DNA of 64,000 nucleotides from Leptasterias polaris (Eukaryota; Echinodermata; Asteroidea; Forcipulatida; Asteriidae): positions 5,022,001 through 5,086,000 of the forward strand of contig JAZGTN010000009.1 in assembly GCA_037783415.1 (NCBI GenBank), read 5' to 3'. The notes below the pieces were generated by a model. That model did no database searches, was not told the origin of the DNA, and worked only from the letters and a program-made list of their open reading frames with translations. Of this stretch, positions 1 to 11,670 are shown in pieces. The position numbers and the translations under genes are program-made. Each line of letters opens with the position of its first letter. The stretch's first letter is position 1.

Positions 1-755
1 ATCTTGCCAAAAGGAAACCAATCGCCAATAACTAAATTTTTATCTCAAACACATATATATTATTTATATTAATTGCTCAGCATGAAATTGATCCTCATAA
101 ACTATGCATGTGCTGTCAACATTATATAGTCATAGAAAGACATCAACCGCTGATATCCCTTGGTGCTTTTTTGTGAAGCAAAACCCACAGGAAAAAAATC
201 TTTAGCACAACTTAAAACTGCATTTTCTCTTATGAAATCTTAGATTTATGTTGAGCTTGACTGAACAAATTGAAGTTAATATCAGGGCACCCAATTCATT
301 TCTATGGTTGAGTTTCAAACCGAATCCTTATTTGGGTCAAAAAGCAATGGGGTGTGAAGAGCACGCAAAGAAAAAAAGCGAACCTTGTAAACATTAATTG
401 AAAATAATATACAATTTCCACGGAGTGTTTAAAAGGGACGCATGTAAGGGGAAAATTTAGGCGATGGCCTCAATCAATTTCATAGCAAATGTGCTGCAAT
501 AATCGCAGAGTATAAAGCTTTGTACTTTTTGTGATATGTAATTTTGCACTGGAGCCGCGATTTTTTTATGTTTGTCAACTAAGTACTGCCATCCGACCGC
601 AAAAGTTGGTAGTTCTGCAAGTTTCCCTAACATTCATAAGAAACACAAAAAACCTAAATGTTTTATGTGAAATACCTCACTTGACAGACAAAAGGTACCC
701 CCTAAAATATAAAACGTAATCATTTGTTATGAAAAAAACAAAAACCCAATAGTCA
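1..755. other. No gene seen
   Basis: AT-rich sequence with dense stops on both strands and nothing recognised. Confidence 0.6.
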
Positions 756-882
756 TTCAACCAATCAACCAATCAACCAATCGATCAATCAATCAACCAA
801 CCTACCAACAAACCAACTAATCAATCAACCAACCAACCAACCAACCAATCAATCAATCAACCAATCAATCATTCATTAATCA
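756..882. repeat. (CAAT/CAAC)n microsatellite
   Basis: About 30 imperfect 4-bp units of CAAC and CAAT. Confidence 0.95.
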
Positions 883-2270
883 ATAAGAATCATCATTTTG
901 TTTACATAAGATATAAAATAAATATAATCAAAATGAAAGTAATAATTAACAGAAATAAAATTAATAAACAAATGAAATAAAATAAGTCAGTGCTTCCTCC
1001 GAAATAAAAATGAATACATTTTGGAACGTGAAGCACATCCTCGATGAAGTATAAACGCTTCTGCAAAACGTGACTATCGAAATAGTTTGACTATGGTTTG
1101 GGTTTCGAGTAACTTTTTTCACAAGAAGGTATAATTACGTGTTTATTTAAAACCAAACGGAAGGACATATTATTTTTTACTTTCATTTATTATAAGCAAT
1201 TGGTAAACCTTTGAATCATAACATACTCGGGTGCAGTACTTTCCATATTATAGCATAGCATGGCATTGATTTGCTACTGGGTTTACGTCATACAAATGAC
1301 AACTATTGCGTACATGCACGAACAAATCAAGTGAGGAAACCCCAAAACGAAAAATCTACTGTTGCAAGAACTGACGTCGGCCCAAGTATTTGAGTCATGG
1401 GCTGCTCGCGTGACGCACTAATCCTTGACTCGGGTTCAGGGAAACAAATCTGTCATTTCATTTCATGTTATTCCTTCAATATTAAGGGGTTGAATACCGT
1501 GTTGAATTGGTGCAATCGTCACAAACCTATTATTGTTTTTAAGAAACAGGTATGGTAAAGTTTGCGGTAATACCACGTACATAACAGTGAATACAACGAG
1601 GAACTTGTGGACGAAAATCCCTCAATGTTTTTACTAATTTCAAACATTGAGTTTTGGACTAGATAAAAATCAATTGTTTTACTTTTTCTCAAAAACTCTT
1701 GCAATTCGAGCAAGCATATTTCAAACGGAGTTTCCCACCATGACCATCTTTATACCTTGTTTGTTGTGTGCAAATCTTTGAACATTTTTGTATATACTTT
1801 TACCAATGTTAAGTACACCCATCATATAAGCTTTATTGACCACCTGCTGGATTAATACTGGATTTACATTAGTTAACTCAAAAGCCATTGCGCGAGGGTT
1901 CTGACCAAATACATCACCAGTTCAGGATAATCCTGTTTCAGGATATCTTAATCCGGGACAATCCTAGAGGGTTGATCCAGCAGTGATGTGGTGCGACTAG
2001 ACTATTGTGCATTTTAGAACACTGGGTTGAACGGGAGACCGGTTATTTCAAGATGATGATTAGGGGACGATTAACGAAGAGCTGGAACGGCTCCGGGATC
2101 CGGTCGTTCCCGATATTGTGTAATCCGGTTGGATTTACATGCAACCCCTCCCCATGCACACCATGAGGCTGAAAAGGGAGGTGGTTCAAAAGACCCACTT
2201 ATAACTTTACGGTGCTTTTTCGCCAAATGCTTGTAATTAAAAGTACTATATATCAAGTCATAAGCCCCAA
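883..2270. other. No gene seen
   Basis: AT-rich. TTTGCGGTAATACCACGTAC (1560-1580) resembles GTTTGCGGTAACACCATGTT at 5618-5637, so both may be scraps of one dispersed repeat. Confidence 0.5.
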
Positions 2271-2425
2271 AGGGAAACTGACCGGGTAAATGGTAAATAA
2301 TGCAAGGTTAAACAACGACATTATTGACTAGAGCAGAATTTGAACCAACTACCTACGGATTAACGTGCCGGTACTATACCAAATGTGCTATCTAGCCCTA
2401 TGTTGGCGGTCTCCCTATAAACATT
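2271..2425 (-). mobile_element. tRNA-derived SINE (copy 1), Asn-like head
   Basis: The minus strand has GGGCTAGATAGCACATTTGG (acceptor side and box A), an anticodon-loop-like CGTTAATC (GTT, Asn), and TTGGTTCAAATTCTGC (box B). The same left and right flanks recur around 41140-41290, which defines a SINE family. Stem mismatches argue against a functional tRNA gene. Confidence 0.75.
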
Positions 2426-2429
2426 AATG

Positions 2430-4287
2430 CTTTACAAACGCGTATACATACATTACATCTTAATGCCCGGTTGTTCCTAAATGATCCTATGCTACCGTAT
2501 GAAAAAAAGTCTTCATTTAGTTTTTTATACACACTATTATTTCTTTCTATAGATTTACTTATGTATATTATGTTCATTTTTTACAATATCAATTTGTTTC
2601 TAAAAGTGCTTGGCATTTGTGCGTAAAATAACTGCTACTACCAATTATGATAAAATCAGCAAAACATGTTGATCAATATGAAGAAAAAAAAACTCACTTG
2701 AAGAAAAAAATAGAAAAAAAATATATATATAAAAAATGTAAATCCAAAAAGCTATTAAATTGTGTTGTTATTTTAACACCCAGTATTTGAAGTGTAGAAC
2801 CGTGCTGAGTATTTTGTTTACTACATGCAGGTGAGATTGGGCATCTATACTTGCAAGTGTCACACGGAATGACCAATATTTAGTAGTATCTGCTTAATCC
2901 GTTTTCACGCCAATCGTTCTTCTTCTTCTTCTTCTTAAATATTTTAAAGCATAAACTACTACTACTAGACTTTGGCTGGTGTACTGTGTGCGTTCAATTG
3001 AACAGAGACCCACTATTGTTATTTTATAATAAACTCTGTTGCTATAAATCCGGAAACCGTTTTATGTGAAAGTGACCGTTTATTTGCTCACACCGAGAGG
3101 AGTAAGTGCAAAACACACCACAGGGCAAGATACACAAGCACTCCGAGCTTGTACGGAGGCTTGAAAACGCTCCGTGCAGCTCACAGTTATAATAGGAAGT
3201 CAGCCAAAGTGGCCCGGGCAGTTTTCAGCAGTCACGCACTACGCAGTTTTGAGCTAATCGTAAATGACGGATGGCGCAGAGGATCTTTGGTAGTAACCAT
3301 AAGAAACATGTCCGTTGTTTGAACAATAATTGCTACTAAATGAAGATTTTCTGGATATGTAAACATTGCTGATGTTCCTTCCATTTGGTAAAGGGATCGC
3401 TAAAGCGAACCAAGAAGCTTGTAGCAACCGGGTTTAATTACGGTTCTCCCCGTAGAGGCAAGGACCAAAAGGCCAAGGTATGGACGGTTGCCGAGCGGAG
3501 GTTTCCCCACGGTCAAACTACATAGATATCATCGATAGCTGATACTTCATCCACGGCAGATTGATGAATAACTTTTCGTGGGTTACTAATGACTGTTGTG
3601 TTTACAATCCGGAAGTCGTCGATCACGAAAAACTGTTGCCATATTTTCTTGTATTTCTTAATTTCGGGTGCATTTCTATTTTGCAAGCATCTGCAACCCA
3701 TAGTCACGAACCCCTATTCTGATCATGCGCAGTCAAAACAGGTGGGCGTTGCCATTGGCTGCAAGTCTTAAACAATCCACTACGTTATATTTATACCCCA
3801 TTCATTCCCGAGTCCTGTAGCAGTCGCTGAGTAGCTCAAACCTTAGAAACGAGAGCACAGTTGTCCCTATTGCTAACATCAGGTACACATATCGAAGGTA
3901 TACTAACAACGGCCTGGACTTTCTCTCGGCTTTTTTTGGTGTATTTTAAAAGTGGCGAGCGATTAGACGATTTTGTGAGCTGTACCAGACGGCAGTTAGA
4001 GCTACAGGGCAGTTGGAACAGCTTTCTAATAAGGTAAGTGTCGATGGGTGGTGTTTTTCTTTTCACAATCTCGTTGATTAAAAACTATCGCGTATTCCAG
4101 AAATCAATCCGGAAAGGAAAACAAACAAGTTTTAGTTTATTATGCTTATTTTTTGAACAGCGTAAGATTGCGGATACTGTTGACTGCCTGAAAATTCCAT
4201 GACAAGAATTCAATCAGGTTAAATGGTTAGGATTATTTGGTTCGTTTTGGTAAACAACATTTAGAGGGAAGAATGAATTGTATTTAA
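2430..4287. other. No gene proved
   Basis: Contains a TTC run at 2917. The minus-strand 64-codon frame at 3513-3707 has no recognised domain. 3020-3500 is somewhat richer in G+C and could be an old element. Confidence 0.5.
2917..2937. repeat. (TTC)n microsatellite
   Basis: Seven TTC units. Confidence 0.9.
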
Positions 4288-4315
4288 TATATATAGGTAT
4301 ATATACCTATATATA
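4288..4315. repeat. Perfect 28-bp AT-rich palindrome
   Basis: TATATATAGG and its inverse around a TATATATA centre. A cruciform-prone sequence with no gene beside it. Confidence 0.85.
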
Positions 4316-4398
4316 ATTTTTTTTTTTCGTGCGGTGAATTAAAAACTCTTAAGCGAGGAACGTTGTCAGCACATTATCCACATCGTTCACACTGGTCA

Positions 4399-4600
4399 GC
4401 TCATATGCCATAAGATCATGTAAACTGGACTATGCCACACGTTCTAGAGGGGGTATCAATCAACATGAGACTGTGGTTTGGTAGAAGGGGCAGGACAGAA
4501 CTCCGCCAGTATCTTTTGTGTACAAAATTGGTCTGTCAAATATCAATGGTAGATCAACCAAATGAAAAAAAATGACCAATTAAGCAAACAAATTTACCCT
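4399..4600 (+). repeat. Dispersed repeat, copy 1 of a matching pair
   Basis: ATATGCCATAAGATC, then ATGCCACACGTTCTAGAGGG, GGGGCAGGACAGAACTC and AATTAAGCAAACAAATTTA all recur in order at 48692-48900. The family is unknown. Confidence 0.7.
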
Positions 4601-4694
4601 AGCTTAAATTTACCCTGGCAACCCCTGGACATGTAAGCAACACACTTGGATATAAACATCGTTGAAAAAATGCGAAACAAACTGTTTTAACCAA

Positions 4695-4709
4695 GGGGGG
4701 GGGGGGGGG
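4695..4709. repeat. G15 homopolymer
   Basis: 15 consecutive G. Confidence 0.9.
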
Positions 4710-6498
4710 ACTTGTCAGCGTGTGCTGATGACAACGAAAGGGAGTTACGTTTGTGTCGATTAGGTGCCTCTTTTGAGAGTATACCATGGTCTTCTTCAAA
4801 TGCATTTTTTGCTGAATAAATGTTCATTACAAAAAAAATCAAGAGTATCTCTTTTCATAATTATCGCCTGTCGTGTGAAATACACGTGTTTGGTCGAGTG
4901 ATCTCGAGGTGAAATTTGATATAAACCCGGCTAAAGAAAAAATGAAAAGCTCTTTTCATTATCTATACAAGCAAACTCTTAACAAATTTTACTACAAAAT
5001 AAAAATGGAATAAAACAAAATTGAAGTTTTTTTAGTTCAATTAAATGCCAGAAATGGTTATCAACTTTAAGGGGAGGTATAGAGTACGCCGGTAAATTGC
5101 TGCTGCAACTGAGCTCAACCCATGACCTAGATTGAAACATGATTTACCATAGCCCCAAACCATGCACTTTAATGTAGCCTGGTATACATTTAGGTACACG
5201 GTTGGAGCTGCACTTGAGCCCGGGCTACGTTAAGGTTTCGGGATACCTTTATAAGCGCCGTGTTAACGACAGTGCTGAAGTGTAGACGCAAGAACTGATC
5301 ACCGTAAAAAACCAAAAAAAACCCAGCGATGTTTCTGTTTCTGTCAAAGTCGAACAAAAATATGTCACTGTTGAAATATTGTTCTTAACGCACGCTTCAT
5401 TATATTGCAATCGATACAGAATACTGTACCACCTGCACAACATCACCTGACCACCCGTGTTATCTTCCTTTTCGTCACGTTTGTTATAATTATTATGTGC
5501 ATGTTATAAGAAATAAAGTCTCATGGTTAAAAAACAAGTAAATAAATTAAATAAGTAATAATATTATTTTTGTGGGATTTTAGGCATTGCGTGGTGAGGT
5601 AACAACGTATAGTTGGTTTGCGGTAACACCATGTTCGGAATTTGGGGAAAATAATATTATTTGAGTGTAGGGCAGACTCTAGAAGATATAGTAATTACGA
5701 CCTTGAATTATGTATATTAAACAAGAATCACTGATCCTTCTCGCGTTTCGACTAGCCCACTCTCGTTCTCGTCTATAGAGAAGATTGCCGAATCTGCTGA
5801 GTCATGAATAATAAATATGACATCGATGAGTGACAAAAACTAACTCACAGTAGTGTTCTTTAAAAAGTCCTCCTGTGGCGAATTTACAATTTTCACGGGT
5901 GGAGTTGTGAATTGTTTAACATGACGGTTCATAATCAAATGGTTTACGATTAACTCGGGGCACATTAAACAAAATATTTCGCATAAAACGCAAATGATGA
6001 AGAAGGGAAAAAGCAAAGTTTAATTATAAAATGGAAAGAACCGAAACGCAACATATTTACGAAGCGATGTGCAAATTGTGCATGCTTAATATTAACCGAT
6101 GAAAAATAGAAATCATTGCCGATCCGGGACGGTTGACAAAAGGGGCAACATCAATCAAGCCTGTTTATATAATAGACACTGGATCAGCGACCACCTGGCC
6201 CCCCTGGCAAAAGGACAGCCCCACAAACGACTCGCTGTGTCCGCCCTTGCTTAACAATTATACACAAAGTAAACATTAATTGCTGTAAAGTTCACAGAAT
6301 TAAAATTAATAAACTGTATGGTTTGAGTTGGCAGTGCAAACTCCACGTATTTTCAAAGGCCTTCATTTACATAATGGGCACAATTTGCTTGCCGTAATTT
6401 TTTCTTTTTCCCACTTGAAAACTGAAATTCTGAAAAAGTAAAAAATTGAATATTCAAAAAAGAGATTCAACGAATTTAAGGCACCTTCGAATCATCCA
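4710..6498. other. No gene seen
   Basis: AT-rich, only short chance frames. A dispersed-repeat scrap lies at about 5590-5640. Confidence 0.5.
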
Positions 6499-6765
6499 CA
6501 CTCTTAAAACTCAAGGGACATAACTGACCCGGATTCTGGACCCCATCTTCAACAGTTTCCGTAGTAGGCTGACCAGGAATGTTGTTAAAACTTATGATTT
6601 TAATTTGGATTATACGTAACTGTTACCCAAATCTGGGTGATTTTTTGAACAATTTATGGGTAATTTTTACCCAATTTGACAAAGATCCCGGGTCATACTG
6701 ATCCAGAAAGGGGTCAGGCCACAAAGAACCTATATCTGGGTCAATTCTGACGTTTATCCCTAAGA
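6499..6765. repeat. GGGTCA repeat family, copy 1
   Basis: Opens with CACTCTTAAAACTCAAGG and holds several TGACCC/GGGTCA half-sites in both orientations (for example ACTGACCCGG and CTGGGTCAATTCTGACG). Confidence 0.6.
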
Positions 6766-8479
6766 TTTGTTTGTTGTTCATTGTAGTGTATTATCTTTGG
6801 GGTCGCATTGAACTTGTTGCCTGTAAACAGGCCTTATTACTGGCCTGTGATGAGACCAAATACATTGTATAGTGGTAAGTACACATCACAGTATTGGACA
6901 AAGTTTGAAATCTCCCTAAAAACCTCAAGTCACCTCACATGGACATTGTTAATTTCAGAAAACTAACTTCCTTTAGTGCTAGGGCAGGCAAGTCAGTAGA
7001 GAGTCGTCCTGACCGGCTGGTAAATCCCCCGAAGGCCCAGGCGGCACGCGAGGGCATTGAAACCCGCACATTCAAATAATTGCATACGCCATCCCTGCTA
7101 TTTGTCTATCAAGAGCGGACGACCTGCTTTTGTTTGACTTTCATTGTTCCAGGGTATATTAAAGTTCAATTATTACCACAGGGACTTACATCACAACATT
7201 ATAGCCCTTTCTTAGGTACGGTCCATCATGGATTATGTTTCGACCTTTTTCCTATTATGTTTGCTGTTTTTGAATCATTATAATGTACAAAATAGGCAAT
7301 GTTTACGTTTTTTTGTTGTTGAGGTGATTACTCGCAAATGTTAGCAAAACAGCTGTTACTGCAACAATGAATATTAACTTGATGATTATGTTGTTGTTTG
7401 GGACGGGTTGTGTTTGTTTTGGACTTTCTTGATCGCGAAGACAAAAAAGAAGACGACGGGTTCTTCTATCGGGGTTGCCTTCTTTATTTTCACCTATTAT
7501 GAAAACGTCCTTGCTTCTTGTAAATTATCCACTGAAACGAGAAATTATAAGCTGGAGAGTGGGTTAAGTTATGTGCCTTTAACTTAGTTTTTAAATAATG
7601 AAAATGACCACTTAATGACAGACTTCACCGGTCCGACAGAAATCAGTTTCGCTTGAGTTGGTCCGATCCATTATAATGGTCCGTCACGGCCAAGCGTTCC
7701 GCACAAAACAAAGCTTATTTCAGCTTGGGCAGGTATAGAGCTGACTTACACCTGTGGTTAGAGAGGGAGCACAACCCGGGTCGGAAATGACTCTACAGAA
7801 GCGAATGAGGGCAGGTGCCCCCTGGTCATTGCCTTGGTGCCCTTGGTAATTTAGCCTTGATGAAACTTGTTGGTCATTGCCTTAGTATCCCTTGATAGGT
7901 TCTCGTATAGAATAATATAAGTAATGATAATACGCAGTTCTTATGAATGCATTCTCAGTGGCGAGAGTCACTGCTGACAACGCATGAAATTACAACATTT
8001 AATGTTTTCATCCACTGAGCTGTGTTTGTGCCTGGATGAATTCCAGGCTCTGTGCCTCTTTTGTACGAACGCACAAACAAATAAACGTGTTTTATAAGTT
8101 ACTCGAAAAAAAGAAGACTGTGAATCGTCTACCTGTACCGGCCAATCTGTCAAGGCAGGGAAGATATGATTTTGTGTCAACCCCAATCCTATCATAACAG
8201 TGCCCGCTTGACCCAAGTTTATAGTACAACGAGCAAGCCTCGTTAATAATTCACTTTTCATTTACATTTTTAATCCTGTTTTGATTCCCTCCATTTACGG
8301 GTCTGAGAGTAGTGAATCACGACAGCTTCCATGAATGTATCGTCGCATAGTTGTGTCCTTTCATTCAATCCAGGTTTCATATTATTAAACTTGTTAAATA
8401 GCATTAATTATTTTGATAGGCGTAGTGAGTCCCCGTAAATTAATTCCAGAGAGCTCCCTTAAATTTCTAAAATAACATT
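6766..8479. other. No gene seen
   Basis: TGGTCATTGCCTTGGTGCCC (7825) and TGGTCATTGCCTTAGTATCC (7871) are a short direct repeat. The 97-codon minus-strand frame at 7968-8261 shows no domain. Confidence 0.5.
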
Positions 8480-8840
8480 GCCCCAATCCTTCAAAATTAA
8501 CCAACATTAATTCGTCCAAAATTTTATTAAATGAACTAAAACAAAACAAAACTCATTCGAGTTTTGTAGGATTCCTACTGTCTGAACCCTTCGAAATCCC
8601 ACAAGGAACTTTGCAGAGTCCATAATTACTGTCATCTCAAGAATGGGGCCTGTACCCATTGACAATTCCAATTCCCAAACCCCAGTGTGAGTTTTGCAGG
8701 ATCCCTTCTGCCTCAAACCTTAAAACTCCAATAAGGAATTTTGCAGAGTCCCAACTGTCTCAATCCTTCAAAATGAACCAATATGAGATATATACGGTGC
8801 CTTCCATTGTTCCAAATTTAATCCAAATGAGTTTTGTGTA
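8480..8840. repeat. Diverged tandem repeat of about 130 bp
   Basis: GAGTTTTGxAGGATxCCTxCTG recurs at 8559 and 8690, AAGGAAxTTxGCAGAGTCC at 8602 and 8733, and CAATCCTTCAAAATxAACCAA at 8485 and 8760. The copies are about 70-80% alike. Confidence 0.55.
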
Positions 8841-8971
8841 CTGTCGTGTGCCCGGAATAGCAATCAATGTAAGCAATCAATGTGCAACATTTTGTTTCAA
8901 AACACAGAGCGTGACAGTTTTATCAGCTTCTGCCATTCATAACTCATTATAGGAATGTTGAATTATACATA

Positions 8972-9190
8972 CACTCTAAAAACTCCCGTGTCAGAAATCT
9001 CCCAGATCCGGGTCCTTCGGGGCCTGACCCATTGTTGGGTTATATGACCCGGAAGCTGTGTCAAAATTACCCAGAAATGGTGCCACTGACACAAAATCCG
9101 ACTTAAAATCCCATTGATAACCACTTTCCGGGTTGGGTCAGGCCGTCTTATATATGGATCCACAATCCGGGTCAATTCTGACCTGTCGTG
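8972..9190. repeat. GGGTCA repeat family, copy 2
   Basis: Opens with CACTCTAAAAACTCCCGTG. It contains CCTGACCC, GGTTGGGTCAGG and CCGGGTCAATTCTGACC. It ends just before the candidate exon at 9207. Confidence 0.65.
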
Positions 9191-9206
9191 TCTCTAGAAT
9201 TTGGGG

Positions 9207-9404
9207 ATGAGTGAGCATGTCGTTGGGGCAATTCTAGCAACAACAACAACATGTATAACAGCAATGCTTTTCTGTGTAATTGTCTTGCTTACAGCCTTCT
9301 GTTACAGAAAAGGGGTTGGGCCTGCAGTGTTTGCCTGGAAGAATGGCAAAGAGTCTTACGCCCTTCTACCGGGCGCACGACGCTATATTCAGTCCATGGA
9401 CTGA
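9207..9404 (+). CDS. Possible coding exon with one transmembrane segment, interrupted by a palindrome
   Basis: Unrecognised. The 65-codon frame from ATG 9207 gives a short polar start (MSEHV), about 28 hydrophobic residues (GAILATTTTCITAMLFCVIVL, then LTAFCY), a basic stop-transfer RKG, and a tail with WKNGKESYALL. This is the pattern of a type I or III membrane protein's juxtamembrane exon. A tctctag at 9191-9197 could be the splice acceptor. The last 13 codons and the stop lie inside the perfect palindrome at 9364-9429, so the natural reading may have been cut there. Another stretch at 9565-9670, after a ctccag acceptor, reads EIISTPDIKTPLSPGYSER and could be a cytoplasmic-tail exon, but it lacks a good donor. 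No family is assigned. It could also be a chance open frame. Confidence 0.25.
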   Translation: MSEHVVGAILATTTTCITAMLFCVIVLLTAFCYRKGVGPAVFAWKNGKESYALLPGARRYIQSMD

Positions 9405-9429
9405 ATATAGCGTCGTGCGCCCGGTAGAA
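9364..9429. repeat. Perfect 66-bp palindrome without spacer
   Basis: The two 33-bp arms (9364-9396 and 9397-9429) are exact inverses with no loop; the centre is TCCATGGA. The arm begins TTCTACCGGGCGCACGACGC. It may be a real inverted duplication or a cloning/assembly fold-back artefact. Confidence 0.9.
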
Positions 9430-9749
9430 ATTACCAAAAATATGCTTTATAGTTTTTTGTTCTGAAATATTGTGTCGTCACTCAATTTTGACTGCTCTGC
9501 AGTCACGCTGCATGTTTGGTGTCAGTGTAGGAAACACTGTCGCTTGCTTGTTGTCGTGTTTATGGCTCCAGAAATCATCTCGACGCCGGATATTAAGACT
9601 CCATTATCGCCAGGATACAGTGAGCGAAACACAACCATTAACAGCCGTAGACTGAGCGAGTTTGTCGGTTCATCAATTTTCATTAAGTTATGCACGATTT
9701 GGCGTGGAATGGGAACATATTCCTTGTATCAGTTTCAACTCTAATGTGG

Positions 9750-11140
9750 ATTCTTTACATTCTTAACTCTTTTACATTGTTAAAACATGAATACTTAAAA
9801 AGTGTAAACGTTGTAGTAATACTTTCAAAGGTTTTGAAGAGATCTTTGTACGTATTACGTTGCATAATGGGTTATCTCAAACTTTTAGTCGGCAATCGAA
9901 CTGCAGTAGACTGCCTAAGGTAAGAGCAGATGATTTTGCGCGTCTTGAGTCAAGTGTTACTTTCAGCAAAGAAAATATAAGAGAACACATATTTTTTTAC
10001 TTCATCTAATTATTGGTTTACTTTTTATCATAAGCAGGTATTTTATTACATATGGGCATTTAGATACCCGGGACACACGATTTCTAAAATAATATAAAAC
10101 TGAACTGGAGGCATTCTTTTATTTTCATTTTTTCCTCTTACCAATGAACATGACAGCAAACTTTTAAACCATAGTGAAGTGGAGGTCACTTCTTGTCCGA
10201 AGAAAATTGACAAAGAATCAACTTGGGGAGAAAATTTCCTATAAATATTAAGGGTTTGTTACAAAAGATGATTACAGGCTCGATGTATACACGAGGGAGA
10301 CATCGTAACGATTTAATACACGAAGATTGTAATTCTATATTCATAGGCCTATAAAATGGAAGAATCGGTGGTCTTAAAACAAAAACAAAAAAAACATTAT
10401 TAGGCATTAATCTAAAAACTCAAGGCAGCAGTCAACTTCGAAATTGACTAAAGGTTTTTGATTTACATTTGGTTTTAAGAAATTATTCAGCCTACTTTCT
10501 GAAGTTATTCGCTCAATATAAACCATTTTCTGCCTCGCCGTCTAAATTATTGCAACTTAAATCGTTGATTCAACGGTTTGTCAAGAACTGTTTTGAAGTC
10601 AAGATTTCAATGGGGTGAATCAAGCAGGGCCTGGCGTCCCAAGGGGGACCCCTTGCCCCAGGGCTATATTTTAGTAGTCATTGATGTAGTATTTAGTATC
10701 CAATGATGTAGTGTTTTGCAATACAATACGGATCTTAAGTAACCCTCATGCATCAAATGGCTTTTACGCACAACAGTGGCTAACCAGTTATTAATATGAG
10801 ACACGACACGGAGCACTTTCCTTCGGAAGTGAAGCATGGTGTCATGTGAGACCAATATATAGAACCGGATCTAGAAATAACCCGTTATTATCAATTTAAA
10901 TTTTTTTCTCATCCGTCATTAGTATTTTTTTCAAGGAAAATCTATGCTGTTGTTTATCCTCTTGTTTTTGTGTCCGTTTGCAAACCTTCCAACGGACTTG
11001 AAACCACTTAAACAGACTCAAAAGAAAAGGAACGTGCCTGAAGCAGATTTAGATCTTATCTTTAAATTAGTAAAACGCTTGTGGCAGTAGGTTATGAAAC
11101 ATTCAATCCTCCCCTCTTAATTGGAAATTTGTCGTTTAAT
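9750..11140. other. No gene seen
   Basis: AT-rich with no domain and no long frame. Confidence 0.55.
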
Positions 11141-11144
11141 GGAC

Positions 11145-11450
11145 TGCAGGAGCGGATCCACGATTTTTAGAAAGGGGGGTGGCGCAAACTTTTAGGGCTA
11201 ATTTTCAAGATGAACATTTTCTAGTAATCTTGCTGTTGGTGTTGATCACGTGAGGTCCGGGCCCAAGATTATTATTTGTTTTACACGAAATGCTCTCTGG
11301 TGCAATCTAGGGCATCTCCAGAAGCGTTTTTACCCGTCAAATTAGATTAGAAATTTGATTTATTGACCTTTCAATTCCTAGTTTTCTTCAAAAGCGGAAA
11401 TAAGGGGGCGTGCGCCCTCCGCGCCCACCAGTAAAATCCGCCACTGGACG
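11145..11450. mobile_element. Possible small DNA transposon with GGCGGAT ends
   Basis: The left edge ACTGCAGGAGCGGATCCACG and the right edge AAAATCCGCCACTGGAC are imperfect inverses. A GGGGGG/CCCTCC pair lies just inside. No target duplication can be defined. The right edge was then duplicated (11435-11513). Confidence 0.35.
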
Positions 11451-11513
11451 GCATTATTCATGTGCGCATTCGAATCCGCCACTGGACGGCATTATTCATG
11501 TGCGCATTCGAAT
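11435..11513. repeat. Exact 38-bp tandem duplication
   Basis: 11435-11472 is repeated without change at 11473-11510, plus three more bases. It contains AATCCGCCACTGGACGGC. The duplication is recent, since there are no mismatches. Confidence 0.9.
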
Positions 11514-11629
11514 GTAATGGGCCCCGTTAAAATGGCGCACAGGTTCACTGAATGTTCCCGTACATTTTGGAACAGACATGCGTCTTTCAGTATGTATAGG
11601 CATAACATGCCTGATATGTTGCAAAGTGA

Positions 11630-11670
11630 CCCCCCCCCCAAAAAAAAAATAAAATAAAATAAATAAAAAA
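11630..11670. repeat. C10 A10 then TAAAA units
   Basis: C10 (11630-11639), A10, then AAATA-type units. The reverse complement has the TTTTA / T / G plan of 47548-47634. Confidence 0.9.

Noticed and set aside
756..882. CRISPR-like array
   Set aside because: The 4-bp CAAT/CAAC units have no spacers; it is a microsatellite in a eukaryotic genome.
2320..2400. Minus-strand tRNA-Asn gene
   Set aside because: Stem mismatches, and flanking sequence shared with 41140-41290, show it is a SINE copy.
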